Source of the DNA: Anaerocolumna sp. MB42-C2
Lineage (GTDB): Bacteria > Bacillota > Clostridia > Lachnospirales > Lachnospiraceae
Assembly (NCBI RefSeq): GCF_030913705.1
Contig: NZ_CP133190.1
Location: forward strand, 992,001-1,056,000
Length of the DNA: 64,000 nt
Direction of reading: 5' to 3'
Shown: positions 45,683-57,581 of the stretch, one piece after another
How positions within the stretch are numbered: position 1 is the first letter of the stretch
Layout: each line of letters starts with the position of its first letter
The notes under the pieces: model-generated
Seen by the model: only the letters and a program-made list of their open reading frames with translations
Database searches by the model: none
What the model was told of the DNA's origin: nothing
Translations under genes and position numbers: made by a program

Positions 45683-46643
45683 ACATTTCCCTCAATCTTT
45701 CCCGGATTGATTCTTCCGGCAGGTCATTTAACTTGCCGGATAACAGTATCCGAACTGATTTAATCTCATTTTCCCGGGCCAATATATATGCAGCAATGGG
45801 AGAAAGGGTAAATGAGTTATATTTCTGCGGTTTTATATGCTTTATTATCAGGTTGTCACACCACCGTTCAAACGAAGACAAAGATTCCTTAATTGCCTGC
45901 ACGGCATCGGAATAAGCGGTATTTTCAAGATAGTTATAGATTTCTTCTTCTCCGCCAAGCGCTGCCTCTATTAATTTCTTACTATCAAGACTAACACAAT
46001 CTGCAATAGATCTTTCCAAAAACTCCCGTTTTTTACCGGTTTTATAACTACGTATTGCAATATTAATATCTGAAGATGCAACTTTAAGTTCTGCATATTC
46101 TTTCAGCAGTTCATTACCTGATGCCTTTCCGCTATGATATACTGCTTCTAACGCTGCCTTATCTATTATCGCATCACATAATTGGCTGTCCCCGGTATGA
46201 AACTGTACTTGATAAGCCTCCTCTGCACAAGAAGACATCCATGGCGGCAATACAGTAAAATCATGTTCTTTAACCGCTTTTAGTATAATCTCAGGTGTTA
46301 TGGTTCCACGGGATATAAATATCCCGGGTACTTCCTCGTTTATATAGACTTGTTTAATTGCCGCTTTTAGATTATGAAAATCATTTCCATACAAAAACGT
46401 ATCAAAAACAGATATGTCTTTTACCAGCTCTTTGATTGTATCCCAAATTTTCTCACGTTCTGATTCCAACAACTGTTCGGCAGTTATATCTCCATTCCTG
46501 CCCCATCCTTTATCAGACAGCAGACGCAGGCAATCTTCAAAATTCTTACAGGCTATTAGCTGATCAAAAAAAGTTTTATCCAGCAAAGAAAGTTCTAAAG
46601 AACGTATACGCGCTACCGCATATATATATTGGTTATCAGCCAT
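45675..46643 (-). CDS. ntpC: V-type ATP synthase subunit C (V0 d / AC39 type)
   Basis: The 322-residue protein has the AC39/V0d start YIYAVARIRSLELSLLDK, which links the rotor ring to the central stalk. The three-domain helical bundle is evident from repeated LLxxKxW/DFxNLK segments (GNDFHNLKAAIKQVYINEE near residue 88) and the C-terminal YILARENEIKSVRILLSGKL. The length and order ntpE-ntpC-ntpG are as in Enterococcus. The ribosome site is AAAGGAAG. Confidence 0.92.
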   Translation of the reverse strand: MADNQYIYAVARIRSLELSLLDKTFFDQLIACKNFEDCLRLLSDKGWGRNGDITAEQLLESEREKIWDTIKELVKDISVFDTFLYGNDFHNLKAAIKQVYINEEVPGIFISRGTITPEIILKAVKEHDFTVLPPWMSSCAEEAYQVQFHTGDSQLCDAIIDKAALEAVYHSGKASGNELLKEYAELKVASSDINIAIRSYKTGKKREFLERSIADCVSLDSKKLIEAALGGEEEIYNYLENTAYSDAVQAIKESLSSFERWCDNLIIKHIKPQKYNSFTLSPIAAYILARENEIKSVRILLSGKLNDLPEESIRERLREMYV

Positions 46644-46672
46644 ATCAATACTCTTCCTTTCTAACCGTATTC

Positions 46673-47269
46673 CTAATCAAATAGAACTTCACTCACTTTA
46701 TCCTGCAGGTTTTCTTTTGCTGCGGCAAATAAAGCATCAAAGGAACAGTTTATTTCCACGTCACCATATACTAATATAAATCCACCGTTTACATTAACCG
46801 TATCACCGGTTAATGTTAATGATGCTCCTGCTTTTCCTGACAAACAGTTTTTCAGAACTTCATTAAATTGTGACGGTAATCGTTTAGAATCTGTTTCAGA
46901 AAACAGAATATATCCTGCCCCAGTCAGCGCGTGCTTTTGTACCATTTTGATAATTACATCAAAATACTCCTTGTCAGGTAATTTTAAAAGAGAGTTTTTC
47001 GCATTATTTATAACTTCGCTGATAATTTCCTGCTTAGCCTTTAATATTAACTTCTTTTCCTGTAAATTTGCAGCAGATTCTGCACGGCTTAAACATGACT
47101 GAACATCCATTTTTGAGTCTTCAGCAATTTTGGCACATTTTTTTTCACCTTCAGCACGTGCGTCAGCCATAATCTCATCGGCTTTCTGTTTCGCTTCAGC
47201 CAGACATTGCTCTGCAGCAGAAACGGCATCCTCTTCGATATGCTTTAATATCTTATCTAATCCAGTCAT
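46673..47269 (-). CDS. ntpE: V-type ATP synthase subunit E (peripheral stalk)
   Basis: The 198-residue subunit has a long alanine/glutamate-rich N-terminal coiled coil (~5-95) and a globular C-terminal domain (~100-198) with NVNGGFILVYGDVEINCSFD, as in the E subunit that caps the A3B3 head. It pairs with the small coiled-coil NtpF to form the stator. GGAGAG precedes the ATG. Confidence 0.9.
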   Translation of the reverse strand: MTGLDKILKHIEEDAVSAAEQCLAEAKQKADEIMADARAEGEKKCAKIAEDSKMDVQSCLSRAESAANLQEKKLILKAKQEIISEVINNAKNSLLKLPDKEYFDVIIKMVQKHALTGAGYILFSETDSKRLPSQFNEVLKNCLSGKAGASLTLTGDTVNVNGGFILVYGDVEINCSFDALFAAAKENLQDKVSEVLFD

Positions 47270-47288
47270 CGTTTAACTCTCCTAACTG

Positions 47289-49779
<2,491 letters not shown>

Positions 49780-49841
49780 ATAGCAAACACCTCCTTTGTT
49801 TTTTGTTTAAGTAAAAATAAACTCTTATGAAAACAGATGAG

Positions 49842-50150
49842 TTAAATTACTTCTGAAAGAACAAGGTCAATTGCTTTCTGTTCTTTACTTTTTACCACTT
49901 CTTTTAGTAAAAGTATCTCTTTTACTGCTTTTTGTACAGCAGTCACCATAAGTTCTTCTCCCTGAAGCTGTGCTTGTATCAAGTCTTTTTGAGCTTTTGC
50001 TTGAATTTCCTTTGTCATTGATACTATTAAATTTTTTGAATCATCGTTTGCTTTTAAAATTATTGCTTCCGCTTTCTGAGATGCCTCCTTTTCAGTTTTT
50101 ACAGCTTCCTGTTCAGCCTTGCGAACAGCCTGTACTATTTCATTAGCCAC
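49842..50150 (-). CDS. ntpF: V-type ATP synthase subunit G/H (peripheral stalk coiled coil)
   Basis: A 102-residue, nearly all-helical protein (VRKAEQEAVKTEKEASQKAE, then QAKAQKDLIQAQLQGEELM) is the coiled-coil partner of NtpE. It starts with GTG at 50150, seven bases after GGAGG; the overlapping ATG is out of frame. It is the first gene of the nine-gene operon ntpFIKECGABD. Confidence 0.85.
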   Translation of the reverse strand: MANEIVQAVRKAEQEAVKTEKEASQKAEAIILKANDDSKNLIVSMTKEIQAKAQKDLIQAQLQGEELMVTAVQKAVKEILLLKEVVKSKEQKAIDLVLSEVI

Positions 50151-50201
50151 ATTTTCACCTCCAAATTTAAACGGTAAGTTTTCTTAAACTGTTATATTTT
50201 A

Positions 50202-50243
50202 ATATCATACAGATGGAGAAAGATTTATCTGTATATATGATAT
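50202..50243. promoter_or_regulatory. Hairpin upstream of the V-ATPase operon
   Basis: ATATCATACAGAT (50202-50214) pairs with ATCTGTATATATGATAT (50227-50243), between the dedA stop and the ntpF start. It lacks GC and a T tract, so it may be an operator or leader hairpin rather than the dedA terminator. Confidence 0.4.
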
Positions 50244-50293
50244 TTCAAACAATTATTATTTCCAAACATTGCTTATATTATTGTTATTATATA

Positions 50294-50905
50294 TTATTTT
50301 TTAAGCCTTTTCTTAAGATAGAGGTAAACAATAATAACAGCGATAACACCCAATACTATTAACGTAATTTTTGTATACAGGTCGGTTCCGGCTACAATCT
50401 TTTCCCAGGAGGAGCTGGCAGCTACACCCAAATATACTAATACCGTATTCCATACGAGAGAACCGGCAGTTGTTAAGATAAAAAAGAAGCCAAATTTCAT
50501 TTTTGCCATACCTGCAGGTATGGAAATTAAACTGCGTACTATGGGAATACAACGACATATAAATACCGTGCCTTTTCCTTTACTGTTAAACCAGTCACAG
50601 GCTTTAAAAACATCTTCTTTATTAAAATGAAGTATCTGACCGATTTTACCGTCTAACAGCTTTCCTAATCTTTCAGCTGAAAGAATATTACCTACACCAT
50701 ATAAAACACATGCTCCTAATAAAGAACCGCCGGTTGATGCTATAATAACCCAGATAACTTTTAAATCTGTATAGGTTGTCATAAATCCGCCGAAAGTTAA
50801 AATAACTTCCGATGGTATCGGCGGGAAAATATTCTCCAAAGCAATTAATAAGGTTATACCTAAATAACCAAACTGGTTCATAAAATCAATAATCCAATTC
50901 TGCAT
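50294..50905 (-). CDS. DedA/VTT-family membrane protein
   Basis: The 203-residue protein has the DedA (VTT domain) hallmarks: an early ALENIFPPIPSEVIL re-entrant loop, the internal GKGTVFICRCIPIVRSLISIPAGMAKM helix-loop (core FICRCIPIVRSLISIPAGMA) and a last C-terminal span with a basic tail. DedA proteins are thought to scramble or flip lipid carriers and support membrane potential and envelope integrity. AAGGAG precedes the ATG. It is upstream of the V-ATPase operon on the same strand but separated by ~140 bp, so joint expression is uncertain. Confidence 0.92.
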   Translation of the reverse strand: MQNWIIDFMNQFGYLGITLLIALENIFPPIPSEVILTFGGFMTTYTDLKVIWVIIASTGGSLLGACVLYGVGNILSAERLGKLLDGKIGQILHFNKEDVFKACDWFNSKGKGTVFICRCIPIVRSLISIPAGMAKMKFGFFFILTTAGSLVWNTVLVYLGVAASSSWEKIVAGTDLYTKITLIVLGVIAVIIVYLYLKKRLKK

Positions 50906-51181
50906 GTTTTTCTCCTTAAGTTTCCTTATGAGCCAAAAAATCCTTATTTCAATTATATTGTATAGAATACTATTTTACAACCATGTTTTCATCCAAATTT
51001 CTGTTTATAATTTAACATGACTTTTCCAAAATTTATAAAATTATTTTCATTATAGAATTTTACAGATGAGCAAATACTATACATGCTATTAATATAATTA
51101 TTAAATACCGATTGTCAATTGTATACTTTACTTTTTATTGTTAATTACCTTGTTACCAATATTATAGAAAGGAGTCGTTTT

Positions 51182-51388
51182 ATGAATAAAGTACACTATA
51201 ATGTATCCGGTTTATTAAATGAAAAAATGAAAACTCAGGTAAAAAATGTTTTAAATAAAGTTGAGGGTGTAAGCTCCATTAATGTGGATCTTGTTAGAGG
51301 GACCATTGAAGTCGGTTATAATGATCCAGCTGATGCCAAAGAAATAACCGATGGTATTGAGCGGGTTGGATGTAAAATAGAGGGTTAA
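51182..51388 (+). CDS. HMA-like small protein lacking the metal CxxC
   Basis: A 68-residue beta-alpha-beta-beta-alpha-beta protein resembles heavy-metal-associated domains (VKNVLNKVEGVSSINVDLVRGTIEVGYN; the core is GVSSINVDLVRGTIEVGY). It has no GMxCxxC at the first loop (VSGLLNEKM there instead), so a copper-chaperone role is unlikely. AAAGGAG precedes ATG 51182; an in-frame ATG at 51119 has no such site. It may bind another ligand or a partner protein. Confidence 0.75.
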   Translation: MNKVHYNVSGLLNEKMKTQVKNVLNKVEGVSSINVDLVRGTIEVGYNDPADAKEITDGIERVGCKIEG

Positions 51389-51753
51389 TTTGTTAAAATA
51401 ACTACAAATCTACATTGGAATTATGAAGTCTACAGACTCAATTCCAAATACCATTATTTACAAGTTCATTAATGTATATTAAATCTTGAATTTGATATAA
51501 TAATGAATGGATACAAAAACAAGTTCTTTTTATGAATCTAATTCATAAGATGAATTTTATAAAAGTATCCTTCCGATAGAAAATTAAGATTTTGTAGTTT
51601 AGTCTCAGAATTGCAAAAGAGAAAAGTTCTTTACCAAAACTTTAGGAGATGGTTGTCTTGGACTGGCTTAGTGTCACAAAAAATTACTATTTCAGATAAT
51701 GTTGGTAAGACGGATTTTTAATCGAATGAAAACTGAATATTGAGTGAGACACA
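51389..51753. other. Gene-free AT-rich stretch
   Basis: No coding frame with a ribosome site is convincing here. Short direct repeats (GTGTCACAAAAAAT at ~51672 and GAGACACAAAAAAT at ~51746) were noticed, but no transposase remnant could be supported. Confidence 0.4.
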
Positions 51754-51797
51754 AAAAATAAAAGCAGGGATTTTAATTAATCTCTGCTTTTATTTTT
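51754..51797. terminator. Terminator for the HMA-like gene side
   Basis: AAAAATAAAAGCAGGGA pairs with TCTCTGCTTTTATTTTT around TTTTAATTAA. Confidence 0.75.
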
Positions 51798-51802
51798 ACA
51801 TA

Positions 51803-51837
51803 AAAAACAGTTGCAGCTTATAAGCTGCAACCGTTTT
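51803..51837. terminator. Terminator of the P450 gene
   Basis: GTTGCAGCTTA and TAAGCTGCAAC form a perfect stem with A and T tracts outside. It lies 11 bp past the P450 stop on the minus strand. Confidence 0.8.
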
Positions 51838-51848
51838 AATCGATAATC

Positions 51849-53141
51849 TTATTTTATCCGTCTTACTTTATTAATAACAAATCTGCTTTTCGGAAGAGTC
51901 GGTATTCTTTTTAAAGAATACGTTAAATTCTGTCTGGGTACATTATAATTTATTTTATTCGCCATATAACCTAAACTTGCTTTCATAATTTCAATTACAA
52001 CCATTTCGCCGGGGCAGCGGTGTCCATCATAATAATCCCCTCCTCCCTGTGGTATAAAACTGTATGGATTGCCACCCCATTTACGGAATCTTTCCGGTTG
52101 AAATTCATACGGTTTTCTCCATAAACGGGAATCATGATCAATTCCGTAAACATCTAAAAGTACTAAGGTACCTCTTTTGAATAAACAGTTGCTCCATACA
52201 AAATCATTTCTGACCCTTGCACCTACAAAAGGGGTAAATGGAAAATATCTTCTGACTTCCTGTGCAAACATAAGATTGTAATTATTTTCATTTTTAGCTA
52301 GCTTTATTCTACAATCCGGATGTTCATACATGGCCACAGCCCCAAAAGCAACATAAGTAGCAATTGCGACAATAGGCCTAATAATGTTAATTAATTCTAC
52401 CGCTGCTACTTGTATATTTAACAGTTTACCGTTCAGGCTCCGATGCCTGGCTATGGTATAAGCGGCTGTATTTTTTGCTGCCTCTATTTTTCCCTGACGT
52501 ATCTGCATAATTATACCCTTTATCCAGCTCTCTGTTCTTTTACGCGCACAGAGTCCTTCGTAATATCTGACACCGATTCCTCCGAAACCGTCAATCAGTT
52601 TGCCAAGGTCATCCGCCCGTTGTTTTACCTCTTTTGCACTTAATGGTACACCAGCCCATTCACATGCAATCTTACACATTATATTCTGCACTTCATCAAA
52701 TAAAATAATCTGTTTTGGATTAAGGAAGGATTTATTCCTGGATTTTGTTTTCCTTTCCCATTCCTTTCCTGCACTTTCCCAATGTTTATTTGTGATAGCT
52801 TCCAATTGACTTAAGTTATAAGGTGTCATTATTGACATAAACATTGCCTTGCGGTGTTTGTGGGCATTTCCGTCTAATGCCTGTACTCCGTTTACGCCAA
52901 ATAGAGTCTTCTGTACCCGTTTAGGAGCTGCACCTGTTCTTGTGAATTTCTGATTATCATAAAAGATTTTGGCAGCTTCAACCCCGCTGATGCAAATTAC
53001 TTTTTCTCCCAACAATCTTGTTATAAATATATCAGAATGATATTTTCTGCACCTGTTTGGAATAAATTCATATCCCTCCATTAACAATGCCATACTGTTA
53101 TCTAAGGTTTTATCTTTTGGAACTTTACCCATTACATTCAT
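51849..53141 (-). CDS. cypC: CYP152-type fatty-acid peroxygenase (P450)
   Basis: A 430-residue P450 of the CYP152 (P450 BS-beta/OleT) family uses H2O2, not a reductase, to hydroxylate or decarboxylate fatty acids at C-alpha/C-beta. The heme Cys376 is in PQGGGDYYDGHRCPGE. The family's I-helix Arg-Pro pair, which binds the carboxylate, is Arg255-Pro256 (INIIRPIVAI). Gln87 in VNGVQALDG corresponds to position 85, where BS-beta has Gln and OleT has His; this suggests a hydroxylase more than an alkene-forming decarboxylase. It is rare in an obligate anaerobe, where it may consume peroxide. Ribosome site AAAGGA. Confidence 0.9.
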   Translation of the reverse strand: MNVMGKVPKDKTLDNSMALLMEGYEFIPNRCRKYHSDIFITRLLGEKVICISGVEAAKIFYDNQKFTRTGAAPKRVQKTLFGVNGVQALDGNAHKHRKAMFMSIMTPYNLSQLEAITNKHWESAGKEWERKTKSRNKSFLNPKQIILFDEVQNIMCKIACEWAGVPLSAKEVKQRADDLGKLIDGFGGIGVRYYEGLCARKRTESWIKGIIMQIRQGKIEAAKNTAAYTIARHRSLNGKLLNIQVAAVELINIIRPIVAIATYVAFGAVAMYEHPDCRIKLAKNENNYNLMFAQEVRRYFPFTPFVGARVRNDFVWSNCLFKRGTLVLLDVYGIDHDSRLWRKPYEFQPERFRKWGGNPYSFIPQGGGDYYDGHRCPGEMVVIEIMKASLGYMANKINYNVPRQNLTYSLKRIPTLPKSRFVINKVRRIK

Positions 53142-53264
53142 TTTCTATATCCTTTCTTCTAAACCTTTTTTAACTTTAAACTTTTATTGAATTCAATTAT
53201 TCCCAATTTTTAATCGTTATTGTTATTATGTGTACATAATGAAAAATAATACCAAATCATATAT

Positions 53265-53327
53265 AAAAAGAGCCGGATTATAACTTATCATTAATACTTA
53301 AAGATAAGTTATAATCCGGCTCTTTTT
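53265..53327 (-). terminator. Strong terminator of the alpha-galactoside operon
   Basis: A 25-bp perfect stem, with arms containing AGCCGGATTATAACTTATC and its complement, ends in AAAAAG/CTTTTTTT on either side. It lies ~85 bp downstream of the alpha-galactosidase stop and upstream of the P450 gene. Confidence 0.9.
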
Positions 53328-53413
53328 TTAACTTCTTTTATATATTTATTAATATAATAAACTGCGTGTGACACTTTATTAGCTGGTATTAATTTTATTG
53401 AACTTACAACAAG

Positions 53414-55627
53414 CTATTTAATCTTAACAAAATCAAATAACAAAGAGGCAAAATCACCACCGGCCCGATTTAAATCTTTACGGTTTATGATTAGTCCGAT
53501 ATTCATCAATTCATCCCCATATGCTTCCATAGTTTTACCAAGACAGGAAACCTGATACAACGCCCCCTCATCCAATCCTTTTACCTTTAATCGCAGCCAG
53601 CTGGCATTTACTTTATTTAAACGCTGATAAAAACCTGCAATTGCTTTCGATTTATCATCTGACACCACAATCCAAGCCGTATCATTGCCCTCAAACGGAC
53701 TCTTTAGTCTGTAAAAGGTACCCTGCTGTATAAGAATGCGGTTTTCCTTATAATATTGTACCTGTTCTTTCACTGCCGTAATTTCTTCCTCTGACAATGT
53801 ATTTAAATCCAACTCGTAACCAAATGCACCGAAAAATGCGACATTGGCTCTGGACTGTATCGGTGTCAGTCTTCCAAGCTGATGATTTGGAACCGCCGAT
53901 ACATGCGCACCAATGCTGGAAATAGGATAAACCATACTGGTTCCATATTGTATTTTTAATCTTTCACTTGCATCCGTATTGTCGCTGCACCAGGTCTGCG
54001 GTGCAAAATATAACATACCAGGATCAAAACGTCCGCCGCCACTGGCACAGGATTCAAACAAAATATCCGGAAATTCAGTAATTAATCTTGTATATAAATC
54101 GTAAACCCCCAAAATATACTTATGCATTACCGTACCTTGTTCTTCCGGCAAGACCGCCCTTGAATAACATTCCGTAATATAGCGGTTCATATCCCATTTA
54201 ATATAAGAAATTTTTGATTCCCTTATAATTCCGGCAATCATAGAATGAATATAATCCACGATTTCCTTTCTTGAGAAATCCAACACATGCTGAGTACGGC
54301 TTAAGCTATCAAACCTGCCAGGTGTTGAGATAATGAAATCCGGATGATTGCGGTATAAGTCGCTGTTTTTATTGGTCATTTCCGGTTCGATCCAAAGCCC
54401 GAACTTCATACCCATAGCTTCAATTTTCTCGGATAAACCACTAATACCGTTCGGCAATTTTCTTTTATCTACATACCAGTCTCCTAAGCTTTGTTTATCA
54501 TCGTCTCTTGTACCAAACCATCCATCATCTAAAACAAATAATTCCACTCCTACTGATTTGGCTTTTTCTGCAATCTTTAAGATTGCTTCTTCATTAAAAT
54601 CCATATAAGTAGCTTCCCAGTTATTTAACAGGACAGGACGGGCTTTATCCCTCCACATTCCTCTTACCAGTCTGGTTCGGTATATCTTATGATACGTCTG
54701 GCTCATCTTATTTAGCCCCTGATTGGAATATACCATAACTACTTCTGGCGTCTGGAAAGCTTCCCCTGTTTTTAAAGGCCACTCAAAATTATTAGGGTGA
54801 ATTCCGAATAAAACCCTGGTCATATCATGGGTACAAACTTCAACCTGGGCCAGGAAACTCCCGCTGTATACCAGACTAAAACCATAAACTTCTCCCTCGT
54901 GTTCTGTCGCTTCCGGACGTTTCAGTGCAAGAAAAGGATTATGTTCCGTACTGCTGGCACCGCGCATGCTGTATATAGACTGTATTCCCTGTTCCAGTTT
55001 TCTTGCCTTTACATAACGTTCTCTTGCCCAGGCACCCGCCAGATGAAGCATCTCAAAGTCCATATCGGGCAAGTCAATGCTTGCGCTCATAGCATTGGTA
55101 AGGCAAATGGCATCCTCTCCCTCCTGAATAAATTTGGCACTTCTTGTTATTACGGGCAATTCAGCGTATATGGTATAAAAAAGGAACAATCTTGTGCCTG
55201 TCAGGGCATCAAATAACTGAATTTCAAGACTGTCGGCTTCCTTTTCTTCTTCCACATAAACAGCAGGAAGCGGTTCTATCTTTTTCTTTCCTTTATAAAT
55301 AGTATGATCAACATATTCAAAATGACTGATTCTGCTTCCGTTATTCTGTTTTATTTCAAAAGCCGGATAACGATAATCTCCGGTACCATAGGAGGGATAT
55401 TCCTGTTTGGTATATTGTAAACACAGCTTGGACGGTTCCGGTAAATGGACTGCAGACTGGCTCCGACTCATTTCTTCATGCAGATGGGCAAAAGAGTCCC
55501 GATCTTTTACTTTCTTTCCGTAATAAAGATTTCCCAGCTGATTGTCTTCCATTATTTCTATAATATAACTGATTTCGTTATTATAAAGATGGAATTCTTT
55601 TGATTGTTCATGGTATCTAATTGGCAT
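53414..55627 (-). CDS. aga: Alpha-galactosidase, GH36
   Basis: The 737-residue enzyme removes terminal alpha-1,6-galactose from melibiose, raffinose and stachyose. The N-terminal beta-sandwich is followed by the (beta/alpha)8 barrel with the catalytic nucleophile Asp in YIKWDMNR (near residue 478) and the acid/base Asp in the TWCSDNTDASERL block (near 548). The CASGGGRFD motif and the length fit GH36 rather than GH27. No signal peptide is present, so it is intracellular. It is the last gene after the msmE-F-G transporter. Ribosome site AGGGAG. Confidence 0.95.
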   Translation of the reverse strand: MPIRYHEQSKEFHLYNNEISYIIEIMEDNQLGNLYYGKKVKDRDSFAHLHEEMSRSQSAVHLPEPSKLCLQYTKQEYPSYGTGDYRYPAFEIKQNNGSRISHFEYVDHTIYKGKKKIEPLPAVYVEEEKEADSLEIQLFDALTGTRLFLFYTIYAELPVITRSAKFIQEGEDAICLTNAMSASIDLPDMDFEMLHLAGAWARERYVKARKLEQGIQSIYSMRGASSTEHNPFLALKRPEATEHEGEVYGFSLVYSGSFLAQVEVCTHDMTRVLFGIHPNNFEWPLKTGEAFQTPEVVMVYSNQGLNKMSQTYHKIYRTRLVRGMWRDKARPVLLNNWEATYMDFNEEAILKIAEKAKSVGVELFVLDDGWFGTRDDDKQSLGDWYVDKRKLPNGISGLSEKIEAMGMKFGLWIEPEMTNKNSDLYRNHPDFIISTPGRFDSLSRTQHVLDFSRKEIVDYIHSMIAGIIRESKISYIKWDMNRYITECYSRAVLPEEQGTVMHKYILGVYDLYTRLITEFPDILFESCASGGGRFDPGMLYFAPQTWCSDNTDASERLKIQYGTSMVYPISSIGAHVSAVPNHQLGRLTPIQSRANVAFFGAFGYELDLNTLSEEEITAVKEQVQYYKENRILIQQGTFYRLKSPFEGNDTAWIVVSDDKSKAIAGFYQRLNKVNASWLRLKVKGLDEGALYQVSCLGKTMEAYGDELMNIGLIINRKDLNRAGGDFASLLFDFVKIK

Positions 55628-55687
55628 AGTTTTCTCCCTTATCTGGTTTTGTTCTTTTATGATGTGATTTTAAAGATCTTATATTTC

Positions 55688-56518
55688 TTACAGCTTACCG
55701 CCGCTGGTTGCAATTCCCTCAATAAATTGTTTCTGGAAAATGATATAAATAATAATCATAGGAATGCAGGCAAGTAAAGATGCGGCCATAAGTTCCGGAT
55801 AGTTGGAGGCGAATTGACCCTGAAGTTTCGCTAATGCTGCTGATAATGGCATAGTATTTTGTTCCGTATTTACTACTAACGGCCACATAAGGTCCTTGTA
55901 TGCAAAAAGGGCAGTAAAAATTCCAAGGGCAACCATAGCAGATTTCGTAAGCGGAGCCATGACATATAAAAATATTTGACCGATATTGCAGCCATCAAGT
56001 GTAGCTGCTTCCTCTAAATCCTTCGGAAGACTCATATACGCCTGCCTTAAAAGAAATGTACCAAAAGCAGTTACCAGCCCCGGAAAAATAAGTGCAAAAC
56101 TAGTATTTAACATTCCCATTTTACTAACTATTAAGTATTGAGGAATTATAAATATCTGACCAGGAACCATCATTTGGAATAATACTAAAGAAAAAGCGAT
56201 ATCCCGTCCTCTAAAGGTAAGACGTCCGAAAGCATAACCTGCCATAGTGGCCGTAAGAACGGCACAAATAACACGGCCCGCAATTAATATTAATGTATTC
56301 AGATATAATCTTTCAAAATGCATTTTGCTTAAAACCGAAGTGAAAGCGTCCGTTCTCCAAATAGTCGGAAAAATAATAAACGGATTCATTTGTGTAGATT
56401 CGGATATTGACTTGAATGAAGTTAATGTCATCCATAAAAAGGGAACAAGCATGGTAATTGCTCCAATAATTAATACGAGGTGTATAATAGCTAGATTGAT
56501 TTTACTCTGTTTTCCCAT
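55688..56518 (-). CDS. msmG: Sugar ABC transporter permease (MsmG/MalG type)
   Basis: A 276-residue permease has six predicted spans and the EAA motif EEAATLDGCNIGQIFLYVMAP (core EAATLDGCNIGQIF) that couples to the ATPase. It pairs with MsmF to import alpha-galactosides bound by MsmE. AGGAG precedes the ATG; the gap to msmF is 16 bp. The ATPase (MsmK type) is not in this operon, as is common when one ATPase serves several sugar systems. Confidence 0.9.
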   Translation of the reverse strand: MGKQSKINLAIIHLVLIIGAITMLVPFLWMTLTSFKSISESTQMNPFIIFPTIWRTDAFTSVLSKMHFERLYLNTLILIAGRVICAVLTATMAGYAFGRLTFRGRDIAFSLVLFQMMVPGQIFIIPQYLIVSKMGMLNTSFALIFPGLVTAFGTFLLRQAYMSLPKDLEEAATLDGCNIGQIFLYVMAPLTKSAMVALGIFTALFAYKDLMWPLVVNTEQNTMPLSAALAKLQGQFASNYPELMAASLLACIPMIIIYIIFQKQFIEGIATSGGKL

Positions 56519-56533
56519 ATCTTCTTCTCCTTT

Positions 56534-57445
56534 CTAATTATAGTTAACCCATTTTTTCTGAAACTGAACCTGGATTATGGTTATTATCATAATAACCAGA
56601 AGCAATAGCATTACAATTGCAGAACCGTAACCTTTATTGGACTCGATAAAGGAATATTTATAGAATAAATATACCAGGGACTGAGTTTTGGGAAATGCAG
56701 GATTTGTTCTGTCCATCATCATAAAGATAGTATCAAATACCTGCATTGCACCAATAATTCTTGTTATTGTTACGAAAAACATTGTAGGAGAAATTAAAGG
56801 CAAGGTTATTGCAAAAAATTGTTTAAATCCGTTAGCACCGTCAATTTCCGATGCTTCATAATAATCCCTTGGAATTTCCTGAAGACCTGCCAGAAAAAGC
56901 ACCAAATTATAACCGATAACAGACCAGATACCTACTGCTGCAATCGATATAAAAGTAAAATTAGGGCTTGAAATCCAATTAACAGATTTTAACCCAATGG
57001 AATTTAACATATGGTTTAACAGACCAAACTCAGAATTATACAGCCATCTCCACACCATAGCTATTGCTGCCGGTGCTGCGACCATAGGCAAAAAGTAAAT
57101 AGTTCTGTAAACCGTACGTCCATGTATTTTACGGTTTAATAAAACAGCCAGAACAATCGCAATCGCAATGGAAAAAGGTACCTCTATGACAGCATATTTA
57201 AATGTGTTAATAAGTGCCTGCCAGACATTTTCGTCTGCAATCATTTTTTTATAATTATTAAAACCTATAAATATATTCCCCTTACCAAACGCACCGGTCT
57301 TAAAAAAACTCTGGTATATAGTTTGAAAAATAGGAATAATGTTTAATACCACTAAGCCGATCATAGTAGGCAGAATAAATAACCATCCCCAGAAAAATTC
57401 ATTTCTTTTCTGATTTATTCCTTTTGATTTTACTTTTCCTGACAC
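56534..57445 (-). CDS. msmF: Sugar ABC transporter permease (MsmF/MalF type)
   Basis: A 303-residue permease has six spans, the cytoplasmic N-terminal basic tail and the EAA loop EASEIDGANGFKQFFAITLPL (core EIDGANGFKQFFAITL). It starts with GTG at 57445, eight bases after AAGGAG. It lies between msmE and msmG in the same operon. Confidence 0.9.
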   Translation of the reverse strand: MSGKVKSKGINQKRNEFFWGWLFILPTMIGLVVLNIIPIFQTIYQSFFKTGAFGKGNIFIGFNNYKKMIADENVWQALINTFKYAVIEVPFSIAIAIVLAVLLNRKIHGRTVYRTIYFLPMVAAPAAIAMVWRWLYNSEFGLLNHMLNSIGLKSVNWISSPNFTFISIAAVGIWSVIGYNLVLFLAGLQEIPRDYYEASEIDGANGFKQFFAITLPLISPTMFFVTITRIIGAMQVFDTIFMMMDRTNPAFPKTQSLVYLFYKYSFIESNKGYGSAIVMLLLLVIMIITIIQVQFQKKWVNYN

Positions 57446-57581
57446 GATATCATCTCCTTATATAATTTCTCTTTTAGAAGAATGGCAGACTTCACCCATT
57501 GCTACCTGGACGATGCCTGCCACAATTGTTCTTCTGTTATTCTTAGTATTAGCCCCGAAGCAGTATCAGGAACTATTTCTA

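Noticed and set aside
51182..51388. Copper chaperone for the HMA-like protein
   Set aside because: The CxxC metal-binding cysteines are absent.
51389..51753. Remnant of an insertion sequence
   Set aside because: Only short direct repeats were seen; no transposase reading frame, remnant or target duplication.
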